Below, piece by piece: positions 55,780-64,000 of a stretch of DNA of 64,000 bases; the stretch's first letter is position 1, and each line of letters starts with the position of its first letter. Both the position numbers and the translations under genes were made by a program. The notes below the pieces were generated by a model. That model did not search any database and had not been told where the DNA came from. It worked only from the letters and a program-made list of their open reading frames with translations. Source of the DNA: Rana temporaria. Its lineage: Eukaryota > Chordata > Amphibia > Anura > Ranidae. The stretch spans positions 397,575,838-397,639,837 of the forward strand of contig NC_053491.1 of the NCBI RefSeq assembly GCF_905171775.1. The letters are read 5' to 3'.

Positions 55780-57786
55780 ATAGTTACATAGTTACATAGT
55801 TACATAGTTAGTCAGGTTGAAAAAAGACACAAGTCCATCCAGTTCAACCTCAAAAAAATAAACAAACAAAATAAAAAACACAATACAATCCCATACACCC
55901 AACTCCATACCCACAGTTGATCCAGAGGAAGGCAAAAAACCCCAGCAGAGCATGATCCAATTTGCTACAGCAGGGGAAAAAATTCCTTCCTGATCCCCCG
56001 AGAGGCAATCGGATTTACCCTGGATCAACTTTACCTACAAATCTTAGTACTCAGTTATTTTATGTACATTTAGGAAAGAATCCAGGCCTTTCTTAAAGCA
56101 ATCTACTGAGCTGGCCAGAACCACCTCTGGAGGGAGTCTGTTCCACATTTTCACAGCTCTTACTGTGAAAAAACCTTTCCGTATTTGGAGGTGAAATCTC
56201 TTTTCCTCTAGACGTAAAGAGTGCCCCCTTGTCCTCAGTGTTGACCGTAAAGTGAATAACTCAACACCAAGTACACTGTATGGACCTCTTATATATTTGT
56301 ACATGTTGATCATATCCCCCCTAATTCTCCTCTTCTCAAGAGTGAATAGATTTAGTTCTTCTAATCTTTCCTCATAGCTGAGCTCCTCCATGCCTCTTAT
56401 CAGTTTGGTTGCTCTTCTCTGCACTTTCTCCAGTTCTCCGATATCCTTTTTGAGAACTGGTGCCCAAAACTGAACTGCATATTCCAGATGAGGTCTTACT
56501 AATGATTTGTACAGGGGCAAAATTATATCTCTGTCTCTGGAGTCCATACCTCTCTTAATACAAGAAAGGACTTTGCTCGCTTTGGAAACCGCAGCTTGGC
56601 ATTGCATGCCATTATTGAGCTTATGATCAACTAAAACCCCCAGATCCTTCTCCACTACAGATCCCCCCAGTTGTACTCCCCCTAGTATGTATGATGCATG
56701 CATATTCTTAGCCCCCAAGTGCATAACTTTACATTTATCAACATTAAACCTCATCTGCCACTCAGTCGCCCAATTGGACAGAGCATTGAGGTCAGCTTGT
56801 AAATTGGAGACATCCTGCAAGGACGTTATTCCACTGCATAGCTTGGTGTCATCTGCAAAGACAGAAATGTTACTTTTGATCCCAGACCCAATATCATTTA
56901 TAAATATATTGAAAAGTAAGGGTCCCAGCACTGAACCTTGGGGTACACCACTGATAACATTGGACCATTCAGAGTAAGAATCATTAACCACGACTCTCTG
57001 AATTCTGGCTTTCAGCCAATTTTCTATCCATTTACAAACTGATATATCCAATCCTGTAGACCTTACCTTACACATGAGCCGTGTGTGCGGAACTGTATCG
57101 AACGCTTTTGCAAAATCCAAATATATCACGTCCACAGCCACGCCTCTGTCCAGGGTTTTACTTACCTCTTCATAAAAGGAAATCAGGTTTGTCTGACAAC
57201 TTCTGTCTTTCATGAATCCATGTTGTCTGCTGCTTAAATAGTTTTTTTCCTGCAAGAACTCATCCATGTGGTCTTTTATTAAACGTTCCAGTATCTTCCC
57301 AACTATAGAAGTTAGACTAACAGGTCTATAGTTACTTGGTAAAGTCTTTGTTCCCTTTTTAAATATAGGCACCACATTGGCTCTACGCCAATGCAGTGGT
57401 ACTATTCCTGTCATTAATGAGTCCCTAAATATTAGATACAGTGGCTTTGAAATGACAGAGCTCAACTCACCTAGGATCCGTGGGTGGATGCCATCTGGTC
57501 CAGGTGCTTTATCCACCTTTATTCTGTCTAAATATTTCTGGACCATATCACTTTTGAGCCATTGTGGATTTGGGGCTGTGTCACTCCCACCCCCATTTTG
57601 GACATGAGCTCCCCCATGCTCCATTGTATACACAGAGCTGAAGAAAGCATTTAATAAATTTGCCTTCTCTTTGTCCCCAGTCACCCACTCTAGATTATTT
57701 TGTAAGGGGCCTACATGCTCAGACTTCACCTTTTTACTATTAATATATTTAAAGAATTTTTTGGGGTTGGTACTACTATCTGGGCG
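55780..57786 (-). mobile_element. CR1 LINE, 5-prime truncated
   Basis: It is on the minus strand with an (ACATAGTT)n 3-prime tail at 55780-55815, as CR1-type elements have. It is flanked by TATAAGAC (55772-55779 and 57787-57794). About 2 kb remain of a full length of perhaps 4-5 kb; the endonuclease domain and ORF1 are absent. The RT part is open, so the insertion should be fairly young. Confidence 0.9.
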
Positions 57787-57816
57787 TATAAGACGACCCC
57801 CTAATTTTCCAGCCAA
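56044..57816 (-). CDS. CR1 reverse transcriptase, 5-prime truncated
   Basis: 590 codons ending at the natural stop. The first 11 residues come from the host MITE, because the first ATG lies outside the LINE. CR1 sequence starts at about PDSSTNPKKFF. RT motifs: KAPGPDGI (103-110), NYRPVSLTSIVGKILE (162-177), YLDFAKAFDTVPH (catalytic D234), SGVPQGSVLGPLLFN (289-303), FADDTKL (320-326). The C-terminal part (RPHLEYAVQFW, LEKVQRRATKLI) is also typical. The usual N-terminal apurinic endonuclease is missing. In a full element this protein nicks DNA and copies LINE RNA; here it is a dead-on-arrival copy with an intact frame. Confidence 0.92.
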   Translation of the reverse strand: MAGKLGGRLIRPDSSTNPKKFFKYINSKKVKSEHVGPLQNNLEWVTGDKEKANLLNAFFSSVYTMEHGGAHVQNGGGSDTAPNPQWLKSDMVQKYLDRIKVDKAPGPDGIHPRILGELSSVISKPLYLIFRDSLMTGIVPLHWRRANVVPIFKKGTKTLPSNYRPVSLTSIVGKILERLIKDHMDEFLQEKNYLSSRQHGFMKDRSCQTNLISFYEEVSKTLDRGVAVDVIYLDFAKAFDTVPHTRLMCKVRSTGLDISVCKWIENWLKARIQRVVVNDSYSEWSNVISGVPQGSVLGPLLFNIFINDIGSGIKSNISVFADDTKLCSGITSLQDVSNLQADLNALSNWATEWQMRFNVDKCKVMHLGAKNMHASYILGGVQLGGSVVEKDLGVLVDHKLNNGMQCQAAVSKASKVLSCIKRGMDSRDRDIILPLYKSLVRPHLEYAVQFWAPVLKKDIGELEKVQRRATKLIRGMEELSYEERLEELNLFTLEKRRIRGDMINMYKYIRGPYSVLGVELFTLRSTLRTRGHSLRLEEKRFHLQIRKGFFTVRAVKMWNRLPPEVVLASSVDCFKKGLDSFLNVHKITEY

Positions 57817-57891
57817 AATGTTGGTTTTGGGATATACTCACCGTATAAGACTACCCCCTTCCTACTAGTCATGCCTCGCCTCACGGTGCCA

Positions 57892-58055
57892 CCATTACAT
57901 GCCAGACTGTGCCACTACATGCCAGACTGTGCCCCATTACATGCCAGACTGTGCCCCATTACATGCCAGACTGTGCCCCATTACATGCCAGACTGTGTCC
58001 CATTACATGCCAGACTATGCCCCATTACATGCCAGACTGTGCCCAATTACATTAC
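57892..58055. repeat. 22-bp minisatellite in the MITE
   Basis: About seven units of ATTACATGCCAGACTGTGCC(CC) with slight variants. Three frames are open across it and give repeated PDCAPLHARLCPITCQTV-type peptides, which are not genes. Confidence 0.92.
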
Positions 58056-58129
58056 ATAACCCCTCCATTGTGCTGTTCTCCTCGTCCGCGCTCCGCTCCG
58101 TGTCCCCTCGCTGTGCCCTTACCTTATCC

Positions 58130-58445
58130 TAAGACATGCAGAATTGCGGCCGTACTGTACGTTTTTTCAAAAGCCGCGCCTCCTACATCTTCTGTTCCGT
58201 GATAGGTGGAACAGTCAGCTTCCCAGGAGGCACTGTGTTCAGTGTTCGCCTATCACAGAGGCCCTCTCGTCCGAGGACAAGAGGGCCTCCGTGATAGGCG
58301 GACACTAAACACAGGACGAGAGGGCCTCTGTGATAGGCGGACACTGAACACAGTGCCTCCTGGGAAGCTGAGTGTTCCGCCTATCACGGAACAGAAGACG
58401 TAGGAGGCACGGCTTTTAAAAAAACATACGGCCGCGATTCTGCAT
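58130..58445. repeat. Large hairpin in the MITE
   Basis: The left arm (GACATGCAGAATTGCGGCCG, GCGCCTCCTAC, CTTCCCAGGAGGCACTGTGT, CGCCTATCACAGAGGCCCTC) is mirrored by the right arm, ending GCGATTCTGCATGTC. The turn is near 58275. The arms are 140-150 bp with few mismatches. Confidence 0.88.
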
Positions 58446-59279
58446 GTCTTTAGAATAAGGTAAGGTTAGGTTACCGGCGTATAAGACGACCCCCGACTTT
58501 CAAGAAGATTTTAAGGGGTTAGAAAGTCGTCTTATACGCCGGAAAATACGGTAATCGCAATTTTTGCACACATTTTTGAAGTGTGGAATAAGCACAGAGA
58601 CTCACACATTTTTGCCATTTTTTTTTTATTATGCATGTCTTGGTACTTGCATTCTTCACTTACTGCACTTTTTACATTTATTTTGGTTAGTGGATCTTGG
58701 TTGTCACTTGATGTTTCACACATTTTAATATATATATTTTGTTAGTTTATTACCCCTTAACTACTTAATATTCCTATTAGTGTCATATTTTTTATATTTT
58801 TTGCATTATCAGTTGGTGGTACCCATTGTACCACTTGTTGGTTCACTTTTGTACAAAAAACATCACTCAGTGTACCCCCCTCATCATCCCGTGGATTGCT
58901 GGTGGGTGATATTAGGAGTGAAACATCCTTTCTGGTTCTTATGGCTCGTCAGTTATAATTCTTGGTTTGCGGTTTGAGCATACTTGTAGATTATAATTAT
59001 TTCATTATTTATTTTATTACTCTATCTTTTTGTTCATTAGCGAGCGCCATTACCCTTTTTATATAAAAATTTTATCGGAATCTGGAACCCCTCTTTAATA
59101 AGGGGGCCCCCAGATCCCCACCCCCCTATGAGAATGGGTGTCAGGTACATCGTACCCCTACCCATTCACCAAAAAAGTGTCAAAAAGTAAGAAACACAGA
59201 CTCCTCCCCTAGTCAGTCCTATCCACCCACAGTTAGAACACACGCCGTTTTTTACCCTATTTCTGTCATAGGGTTCCCT

Positions 59280-60977
59280 TTAACTACTTCAGTACGGGGC
59301 ACATTCACCCCCTTCCTGCCCAGACAAATTTTCAGCTTTTAGTGCTCTCACAAATTGAATGACAAATACTCAGTCATGCAACACTGTACCCAAACAAAAT
59401 GTTTATAATTTTTTTCCACACAAATAGAGCTTTCTTTTGGTGGTTTTCTTTTTTGCGATATAAATAAAAAAAGACCCACATTTTTGAAAAAACACCCACT
59501 TTTTTAAGTTTCTATTATAAAAAATTTCAAATAAGTAATTTTTGTTCATACATTTGGGCCAACATTTATACTGCTACATATCTTTGGTGCAAGCTATGGT
59601 CTACAAGCTATGGTGCAAATCATAAAAAATTGATCACACCTGATATACTGACGGTCTAATTTCTTGACGGCTGGAAATGTCAGGACAGTACAAATACCCC
59701 CCACCCCAATTCACTCCTTTTTGGAAAGTAGACAGTCCAGGGTATTTAGTAAGAGGCATTGTAAGTTTTTTGAAGTTATAATTTTTTTCCTACAATTCTT
59801 GGGAAAATTAAGAATTTAGGGTCAGATTCACGTAGAAGTGCGGCGGCGTAACGTATCGTAGATACGTTACACCGCCGCAAGTTTTCATCGCAAGTGCCTG
59901 ATTCACAAAGCACTTGCAATGGAAACCTGCGCTGGCGGCCTCTGGCGTAAGCCCGCGTAATTCAAATGGGCGTGTGCCATTTAAATTAGGCGCGCTCCCG
60001 CGCTGGACCTACTGCACATGCTCCGTTTCGAAATTCCCGCCGTGCTTTGCGCGAAGTGATGTCATTTTTTCGAACGGCGACGTGCGTAGCGTACTTCCTT
60101 ATTCCCGGACGTCTTACGCAAGAAAAAAAAATTGAATTTCGATGCGGGAACGACAGCCATACTTTAACATGGGCTGTGTAAAGTTAGGGCACCAAAAACG
60201 ACGACTAACTTTGCGACGGGAAACTAGACTAGCAGCGACGTAGCGAACACGAAAAACCGTTGTGGATCGCCGTAACTCCTAATTTGCATACCCGATGCTG
60301 GTTTACGACGCAAACTCCCCCCAGCGGCGGCCGCGGTACTGCATCCTAAGATCCGACAGTGTAAAACAATTACACCTGTCGGAGCTTAGGGCTATCTATG
60401 CGTAACTGATTCTATGAATCAGTCGCATAGATACTCTGAGAGATACGACGGAGTATCTGAGATACTCCATCGTATCTCCTTTGTGAATATGGCCCTTATT
60501 ATTTATTTTTTACACAAAATTTACATATCAAGTTATTTCTCACACACAGTATATGCATACTTCAAATTACACCTCAAAATACATTCTGCTACTCTTCCTG
60601 AATATGGCAATACCACATATGTGAGACTTTTTCACAGCCTGGCCAAATAGAGAGGCACAACATGCAGGCAGCACCATCAGACGTTCTAGGAGCATAAATT
60701 ACACATCTAATTTCATTCCTACCTATCACACTTTTGAAGGTCCCTGAGCACCAGGACAATGAAATTACCCACAAAATGACCCCATTTTGGAAAGAAAAAT
60801 CCCCAAAGTATATTCTATGAGGAATGGGCTGCATATAGAAATCTGATGGGCTGCAGATAGGTACTCAGGTAGTCTCATGAACTGGAAACAGGTACTCGGG
60901 TACTCTGATGGCCTGCAGCAGGGAGGGAGTGAGCCTGCTGGCATCATTTTACAATGCACTGGTAGGGAAGTGGTTAA
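59280..60977. mobile_element. TTAA-flanked element (CCACTT terminus family)
   Basis: It begins TTAACTACTTCAGTACGGGG and ends GGTAGGGAAGTGGTTAA, with TTAA at 59280-59283 and 60974-60977. The left half matches 50314-51088 (TTTTCAGCTTTTAGTGCTCTC; AGAGCTTTCTTTTGGTGG). It is split by the MITE at 59819-60495. The longer right half (CCATTTTGGAAAGAAA region) has no recognised coding sequence. Confidence 0.85.
59819..60495. mobile_element. Harbinger-like MITE (GGTCAGATTCACG termini)
   Basis: GGGTCAGATTCACG at the left and GTGAATATGGCCC at the right are flanked by TTA (59816-59818, 60496-60498). The interior is closely similar to 43888-44574 in inverted orientation. It is nested in the TTAA element. 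Confidence 0.88.
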
Positions 60978-61908
60978 AATCCATATCAGACTCATAGGAT
61001 CCCCCTACGCCATTTTTCCCCCAATTTTTTAAAAGTTAAATACAGATGCAGAAAAATTGGGCCTTGGTTGTTGGTGACACCTGAACATTCTAACCCCTCA
61101 CAGTTACTCTTGCTGGGTTCAGGAACAGGCCCTGTTGTTAATTATTTAATTTTTTTTAATGACATGCACCTGTCAAACAGGTGCATAAAAATTGGGCCTC
61201 TTCTGCATGTTGTGGCTCAATAACACGACCAGCACCAGAAAAAAAGGAGAAGTGTGCCCCCCCCCCCCCCCTGTAGAGTATGCACAATTTCTGTGACCAC
61301 CACTTCTCACTGTAGACACAGAAGCTGCTTGACCCCTTATAGTGGCCTGTGAGCGTCTGCCTTTCCTTGTTGGCCTTTCAGACATGATGAGGATTTTTTG
61401 GGGGGATTTTTATAACTTTTTATTATAGAGTGTGGGATGGAAATATGGTGCAATACTTTATGCCTGGTGCATTATAAAGAAAATAAGGGTGCAGCAATTG
61501 TGCAAAAAAACAAAAACAAAACAGTGGTGACGCAGAAGGAAGACGACCTGCAAACTTACTGATGCAGAAAGAGGAACACCTGCGACGCAGAAGGGGGGGG
61601 GGTAAGAATTATTCCCTAACTATTCTTATTGCTGCTACACAACCAAAAAAAGTATACCACTGCTGTGTTGACTCAGAAGGAATAACACCTGCACTACATA
61701 TTCTCTACACTACGCTGTATTTCCGCTGTCAAAATACATTGATACTGGGCGACAAAAGTCTTCTGGCATATCCCTTAGATAGAAGTTGACCAAACAATCC
61801 ACTTTTGTTGAGCAGGAAAGGCCACACACTGATCAATATTAGGCCAGTTCTCCCTTAACTGGCTGAATTTCGAACCATCTTTGGGCAGCTTAAGACTGGA
61901 CATATGTA
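60978..61908. other. No gene recognised
   Basis: It contains a C homopolymer at about 61256-61271 and repeated GACGCAGAAGG words near 61528-61595. No ORF above 75 codons is convincing. Confidence 0.45.
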
Positions 61909-62634
61909 GCCGGATTCAGGTAGAGCAGCGTATGTTTAAGCCGGCGTAGCGCATCTCATATGCGCTACGCCGACGTAACATAGAGATGCAAGTACAGTAT
62001 TCACAAAGCATTTGCTCCGTAAGTTACATCGGCGTAGCGCAAATGGGCCGGCGTAACCCCGCCTAATTCAAAGTAGGCATGTAGTGGGCGGGCTACATTT
62101 AAATTAACCGTGACCCCATGTAACTGATGGCCGTTCGTACGGCGCATGCCCGCGCATGCTCAGAATCACGTTGCAAATACTCCCTACGAAACGACGTCGG
62201 CTCAATGCTTTCGACGTGAATGTAACCTACGCCCAGCCCCATTCACATACGCTTACGCAAACCACGTAAAATACGACAGCTGTTCTGTCGTCCATACCTT
62301 GCATGGGCTGCGCCGTCTTTTTGGTGGTTTATCTTTACGCCGGCGTATGTCTTCTGTAAATGGCGTAGCTTACTACGACTGGCGTACGTGCGTTCGTGAA
62401 TCGGCGTATCTTGCTCATTTACATATTCGATGCGTAAATCCACGTACACGCCCCTAGCGGCCAGCGTAAATATGCACATAAGATACGACGGCGTAGGAGA
62501 CTTACGTCGGTCGTATTTTGGCCAAATTTAGGCGTATCTGGTTTCCAGAATACACTTAAATATACAACGGCGCTCATTCGGACTTACGACGGCGTATCTA
62601 CTGATACGCCGTCGTAAGTCTACCTGAATCCGGC
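61909..62634. mobile_element. Harbinger-like MITE (GCCGGATTCAGGTAGA termini)
   Basis: The ends are GCCGGATTCAGGTAGA and the inverted TACCTGAATCCGGC, with TA on each side. The interior (TACGCCGGCGTAT, GTTCGTGAATCGGCGTAT, CCCCTAGCGGCCAGCGTAAA) follows the plan of 15310-16008. The 103-codon frame is not a protein I recognise. Confidence 0.87.
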
Positions 62635-62734
62635 TAATGGTCTCGGAAAAATCACTGTTGGAAATGTTAATAAAAATTTCATTTTGAATAAGTAAGGTCT
62701 CTGGGCCTGCATATAAACTTGAATGTACACTATA

Positions 62735-63968
62735 CAGGGCTCTGCGCAGGCCAGTCAAGTTCCTCCACCCCAGACGTGCTCATTTATGCCTTTATTGACC
62801 TTGCTTTGTGCACTGGTGTGCAGTCATGTTGGAACAGGAATGGCTAACCCCAAACTGTTCCCACAAAGTTGGGAGAATGAAATTGTCCAAAATTTCTTGG
62901 TATACTGATGCCTTAGGAGTTCCCTTCACTGGAACTAAGGGGCTGGCTTACCCCCTGAAAATCAACCCCACCCCATAATTCCCCCTCCACCAAATGATTT
63001 GGACCTGTGCACAAAGCAAGGTAAATAAAGACATGGATGAGTGAGTTTGGAGTGGGGGAACTTGACTGACCTGGACAGAATCCTGACCTCAATCCTGACC
63101 TCAACACCTTTAGGATGAATTAGAGTGGAGACTGAAAGCCAGGGCTTCTCTCCAACATCAGTGCCTGACCTCACATATGCGCTTCTGGAAGAATGGTCAC
63201 ACATTACCATAATGGTCACACATTACCATTCTGGGCTATATACCTTCCTTTCTGCATGAGTAGGTAGGCACAGGGAAATAAGAAAAAAAAATTTGAAGCA
63301 TATTTTGCAGCACCCATTATCTATAAATGTTGACTATAAAGGACTATTAAGTGTGGACTTGTTTATTTATTTTACTCCTAAACCTTGTGGACAGCATTCA
63401 CAGTAGAGTTAAAACTGTTATGCCGCATACACACCATCACTTTATGTGATTAAAAAAAAAGAAATTTTCTGTGAAGTAAAAAACTACATTTTTGAAACTT
63501 CAATTTTCAAAGACGAAGTTGCCTACACACCATCGTTTTTTCACAATGCTCTAGCAAAGCGAGGTTACGTTTACCACGTTTTTCCATTGAAGCTCGCTTC
63601 ATAACTAGCTTCTGGGCATGCGCGGGTGTAAAAACGTCGTTTTAAACATCGTTTTTTGCTACACACGGTCAATTTCTGTGAAGTAAAAAACGACGTTTTG
63701 AAAAACGACACATAAAATTGAAGCATGCTTCAATTTATTTTGTCATTTTTCACAAGACATAAAACGACGTTTTCCTCCACACACGGTCGTTTAAAGTGAC
63801 GTTTTTAAAAACGTAGTTTTTTTTCATCACATAAAGTGATGGTGTGTACGCGGCATTATAGCTACAAAGGGTGGGCAAACTCAATATTGAACCCTGCAGA
63901 CTGATATGCAATTAAAGTTCATGTGCGTATAAAGGCAGGTGTCCCAAGACTTTTGGCAATATACTGTA
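62735..63968 (+). pseudogene. Tc1/mariner-type transposase relic
   Basis: Fragments of the transposase C-terminal half can be read on the plus strand: a decayed DELEWRL-type stretch (near 63113-63130), TSVPDLTYALLEEW (63159-63200), and further decayed sequence around LNLVDS (63380-63400) and AKGGP-like (near 63865). It ends at ACTTTTGGCAATATACTGTA. Inverted segments at 62745-62815 and 63000-63085 (TTGCTTTGTGCAC / GTGCACAAAGCAA) belong to the same element. Frameshifts, a duplicated GGTCACACATTACCAT and a MITE at 63421 make it non-functional. Confidence 0.75.
63421..63855. mobile_element. Harbinger-like MITE (TGCCGCATACACACCATC termini)
   Basis: The ends are TGCCGCATACACACCATCAC and the inverted GATGGTGTGTACGCGGCA, with a perfect TTA duplication (63418-63420, 63856-63858). 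The interior is a palindrome with repeated AAACGACGTTTT words. It interrupts the Tc1 relic. Confidence 0.9.
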
Positions 63969-64000
63969 TTTTCTACAGACGCTATCTTGTAAACTCCATA

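Larger units (their letters stand above)
55757..58551. mobile_element. TA-flanked MITE with CCGTATTT termini, carrying a CR1
   Basis: The termini are CCGTATTTGCCGGCATATAA and the inverted CTTATACGCCGGAAAATACGG, each bordered by TA (55755-55756, 58552-58553). The uninterrupted PLE arm at about 53450 shows the empty site, GATTAATCGC, confirming a 2-bp duplication. Without the CR1 the length is about 0.8 kb. It contains the minisatellite at 57892 and the large hairpin at 58130-58445. The TA target suggests a Tc1/mariner-type mobiliser; this is an inference. Confidence 0.85.
52819..59071. mobile_element. Penelope-like retroelement insertion, second family
   Basis: It is flanked by a perfect 15-bp duplication, TTATCGGAATCTGGA (52804-52818, 59072-59086). 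The left part (52819-about 53795) is on the minus strand and its non-coding sequence is mirrored by 55424-55756 plus 58554-59071 on the right. A partial RT gene in plus orientation lies between. The left side extends about 115 bp beyond the mirror. Excluding the nested MITE, its length is about 3.46 kb. The RT differs clearly from the 29.6-35 kb family. GIY-YIG is not present. Confidence 0.85.
52230..59220. repeat. Unclassified dispersed repeat, copy 2, split by a PLE
   Basis: The left part (about 52250-52818) and right part (59072-59200) join at TTATCGGAATCTGGA. They match, partly in reverse orientation, the repeat at 1.38-3.1 kb (GGGGACATGTATCAATGC; CCCCATGTTGATGGGGAC; CTTATCGGAATCTGGA; GGGGCCCCCAGATCC wording). 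It is the oldest layer of a four-level nest. Confidence 0.75.

Overview
This 64 kb window reads as non-coding nuclear DNA of a vertebrate, most likely an amphibian and probably a ranid-type frog. That is an inference from repeat composition: Tc1/mariner elements of several families, Penelope-like retroelements (PLEs) with a GIY-YIG endonuclease, a CR1 LINE, a V-SINE-type tRNA-derived SINE, and many TTAA-, TWA- and 8-bp-TSD (target-site duplication) miniature inverted-repeat transposable elements (MITEs). I found no exon of a host gene that I can name. Almost every long open reading frame is either a transposon protein or an accident of a tandem repeat. Two short minus-strand stretches (about 20.83-21.05 kb and 35.96-36.17 kb) look mildly exon-like and are flagged without a name.

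Layout. 0-5 kb: a 28-bp minisatellite, a large foldback element, a SINE and a hAT MITE. 5-11.4 kb: Harbinger-like, hAT and TTAA MITEs, ending in a hAT MITE that carries about 0.9 kb of satellite. 11.4-15.2 kb: mostly unrecognised. 15.2-20.8 kb: two Tc1 elements of different families abutting in opposite orientation; the second carries at least five nested MITEs. 20.8-25 kb: unrecognised DNA, an AT microsatellite and a 20-bp minisatellite. 25.05-26.61 kb: a nearly intact Tc1-like element with DD37E spacing and one stop codon. 28.5-35.7 kb: a chimeric Tc1 host interrupted by a 5.4 kb PLE insertion, most of which is an almost perfect palindrome holding two head-to-head reverse transcriptase/GIY-YIG genes. 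38-41.5 kb: a long-TIR element, a minisatellite and a short palindromic PLE with a hammerhead-ribozyme-like core. 43.9-51.4 kb: nested MITEs and tRNA-like inverted arms. 52.2-59.2 kb: a four-level nest in which an unclassified repeat was invaded by a PLE, the PLE by a TA-flanked MITE, and the MITE by a CR1 LINE with a complete reverse transcriptase frame. 59.3-64 kb: more TTAA and Harbinger-like MITEs and a Tc1 relic.

The region is best read as an archaeological stack of insertions whose relative ages follow from the target-site duplications. The most notable observation is that all three PLE insertions share one architecture: a minus-strand copy with an extended 3-prime tail on the left, joined head-to-head to a shorter plus-strand copy on the right. 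One of them also contains a convincing hammerhead-like fold near its centre.
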